From NCBI GenBank assembly GCA_031549495.1, contig JAVBPS010000050.1, positions 1-8,508 of the forward strand: 8,508 bases of DNA. The letters are read 5' to 3'. The notes below the pieces were generated by a model, which searched no databases, was not told the DNA's origin, and saw nothing but the letters and a program-made list of their open reading frames with translations. The position numbers were made by a program, and so were the translations under genes. Each line of letters opens with the position of its first letter. Within the stretch, counting starts at the first letter, position 1. Shown here piece by piece: positions 7,463-8,508 of the stretch. This DNA is from JAVBOW01 sp031549495 (GTDB lineage: Bacteria > Bacteroidota > Bacteroidia > Bacteroidales > Rikenellaceae).

Positions 7463-7552
7463 GTCATTCAGAGCGAAGCGAAGAATCTTGGTCTGGCTGT
7501 GTTCGGAAAACTCTTCCGACCAAGATTCTTCGCTTCGCTCTGAATGACAAAA
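7459..7552. repeat. Long palindromic intergenic repeat, copy 3
   Basis: Exact 35-bp arms (7459-7493 and 7518-7552) flank a 24-nt loop. The arm core GAGCGAAGCGAAGAATCTTG is identical to copy 1. The loop region starts GGCTGTGTTC (7495-7504) and contains a small inner hairpin, TCGGAA / TTCCGA (7503-7508 and 7514-7519), which competes with the innermost arm bases. The copy sits between the secDF terminator and the promoter of the diadenylate cyclase gene. Confidence 0.95.
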
Positions 7553-7574
7553 CCGCGTAATCAATAATTATTAG

Positions 7575-7582
7575 TATATTTG
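7575..7582 (+). promoter_or_regulatory. Probable -7 promoter element for the diadenylate cyclase gene
   Basis: TATATTTG matches TAnnTTTG and lies 23 bases before the ATG at 7606, giving a leader of about 17 nt. No good TTTG is present at the -33 position, which falls just beyond the end of repeat copy 3. With the secDF terminator upstream, this gene probably has its own transcription start. Confidence 0.6.
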
Positions 7583-7605
7583 TCTCCGGCAATCAAGCGC
7601 ATTCA

Positions 7606-8382
7606 ATGGATTTCATCCACATAACACTGATCGACGTGATCGACATCGTGGTCGTCGCGATCATCATGTATTATATTTACGCCCTCACCAAAGGCACCCA
7701 TGCCCCGAGCATCCTGACAGGCATCATCATCATCTACCTGCTGTGGATGGCGGTGCGGGCGCTGAATATGGAACTGCTTTCGGCCATCCTCGGGCAGATC
7801 GTCGGGGTGGGGGTGATCGCGCTGATCGTGGTCTTCCAGCCGGAGATCAGGCGCTTTCTGCACCTGATCGGTACGCGGGGACGGTGGCGCAACAGCAACT
7901 CCTTCTTCGGCCGCCTATTCGATATGGAGGAGTATCATAACGAGAACCTGGAATACGTCCATCCCATCGTAAAAGCGTGTACTGACCTTTCAGCTTCGAA
8001 GACCGGGGCGCTGATCGTGGTGCAGGGTCGCAACGACCTGGGGGTGATTGCCGAGACAGGCGTGGTGCTCGACGCGAGGGTGTCATCCTCGCTGCTGAAA
8101 AATATATTCTTCAAGAATTCGCCGCTGCATGACGGGGCGGTGCTGGTCAACAAAGGGCGCATCATTGCCGCCAAGTGCATCCTGCCCTCGACGGAGGCTG
8201 AGGTGCCCGACGCGTTCGGCATGCGCCACCGGGCTGCGCTCGGTATGTCGGAGGTCTCGGATGCCCGCGTGGTGGTCGTTTCCGAGGAAACCGGGACGAT
8301 CTCGATAGCCGAGAACGGGCAGACCAAAACGAATCTCACTCCTGCCCGCCTGCAGGCCGAATTGCTTAGAGCGTTCCGATAA
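7606..8382 (+). CDS. cdaA: Membrane diadenylate cyclase (CdaA/DacA type)
   Basis: The 258-residue protein makes cyclic di-AMP from two ATP molecules. Three hydrophobic segments (about 9-26, 35-52 and 58-77) anchor it in the inner membrane, followed by a short linker and the DAC (DisA_N, PF02457) domain from about 100 to 245. Both catalytic motifs are intact: DGA in SPLHDGAVLV (172-181) and RHR in GMRHRAALG (205-213). LGVIAETGVVLDA (145-157) is the usual approach to the active site. Length matches CdaA. The start is supported by the nearby -7 element and the typical hydrophobic N-terminus. In Firmicutes this gene is followed by cdaR and glmM; here the 126 bases after it hold no gene start I can recognise, so the familiar regulator is absent in this window. 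Confidence 0.95.
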   Translation: MDFIHITLIDVIDIVVVAIIMYYIYALTKGTHAPSILTGIIIIYLLWMAVRALNMELLSAILGQIVGVGVIALIVVFQPEIRRFLHLIGTRGRWRNSNSFFGRLFDMEEYHNENLEYVHPIVKACTDLSASKTGALIVVQGRNDLGVIAETGVVLDARVSSSLLKNIFFKNSPLHDGAVLVNKGRIIAAKCILPSTEAEVPDAFGMRHRAALGMSEVSDARVVVVSEETGTISIAENGQTKTNLTPARLQAELLRAFR

Positions 8383-8441
8383 TTTTATCGTTACCTTTTC
8401 GTCAAGTCGAGCGGAGCCCAGACCAATAAGCAACGTTGTTT

Positions 8442-8449
8442 TATATTTG
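8442..8449 (+). promoter_or_regulatory. Possible -7 promoter element for a gene beyond the right edge
   Basis: TATATTTG matches TAnnTTTG and points out of the window. It would start a transcript near 8456 into G-rich then T-rich sequence (GAGGGGGTTAGGGGTT, then T runs). No -33 element and no start codon are visible. The rest of 8383-8508 holds no gene that I can recognise. Confidence 0.35.
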
Positions 8450-8508
8450 TAGGGGTGGCGCGGCAAGAGGAAAAAGAGGGGGTTAGGGGTTGTTTTTTTA
8501 GGTTTTTT

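Noticed and set aside
4424..7564. A 1046-codon open frame on the - strand opposite secDF
   Set aside because: The protein is rich in His, Asp, Arg and Glu, has no recognisable domain, and runs through repeat copy 3. It mirrors the codon bias of secDF, whose membrane helices and SecD/SecF motifs are unmistakable on the + strand.
8377..8390. CGATAATTTTATCG as a terminator after the diadenylate cyclase gene
   Set aside because: The stem is 6 bp of mostly A-T pairs with a 2-base loop and no following T-run, and it overlaps the stop codon. It is too weak to call.
8450..8490. G-rich stretch as a possible G-quadruplex
   Set aside because: Only three runs of four or more G are present and they are unevenly spaced, so the four-run requirement is not met within the window.

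Overview
The window looks like an ordinary housekeeping stretch of a Bacteroidota chromosome, with GC-rich coding DNA and AT-rich gaps. I infer a gut genus such as Alistipes (Rikenellaceae), but genus is not proven by the sequence. The clues are four or five promoters of the Bacteroidota type (TAnnTTTG at -7), no Shine-Dalgarno sequence before any gene, a fused SecDF of about 1000 residues, and a lysyl-tRNA synthetase with a C-terminal extension.

Layout. Positions 1-175 hold no gene but contain nested ATCAAAA inverted repeats and a promoter. A two-gene operon on the + strand follows: an NAD(P)H-dependent FMN reductase-like flavoprotein (176-730) and an AlkD-like DNA alkylation repair protein (727-1404), joined by an ATGA overlap. 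Facing it on the - strand are lysS (2430-4154) and, downstream of it, tpiA (1549-2304). No -7 element was seen directly before tpiA, so it may be read from the lysS promoter. From a divergent promoter region (4155-4378) the + strand carries secDF (4379-7405) and then, after a terminator, a membrane diadenylate cyclase (7606-8382). The last 126 bases hold an outward-pointing promoter for a gene beyond the window.

The most interesting feature is not a gene. Three copies of one long palindromic repeat (arms about 35 bp, loops 22-24 nt) sit in three gaps: 1407-1500, 2337-2426 and 7459-7552. Copy 2 differs from the others at three arm positions, and each change is matched by the complementary change in the opposite arm. 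Two copies directly abut the T-tract of an intrinsic terminator, and the third has a T6 run at the end of lysS. All three keep the loop 10-mer GGCTGTGTTC on the + strand. This looks like a dispersed REP/MITE-like family whose hairpin is maintained, lodged at gene 3' ends.

The coding genes cover protein export (SecDF), c-di-AMP signalling (diadenylate cyclase), glycolysis (TpiA), translation (LysS) and DNA or redox maintenance. Apart from the two-gene operon and the possible lysS-tpiA unit they appear to be independent. I see no defence island, CRISPR array, insertion sequence with transposase, rRNA or tRNA.
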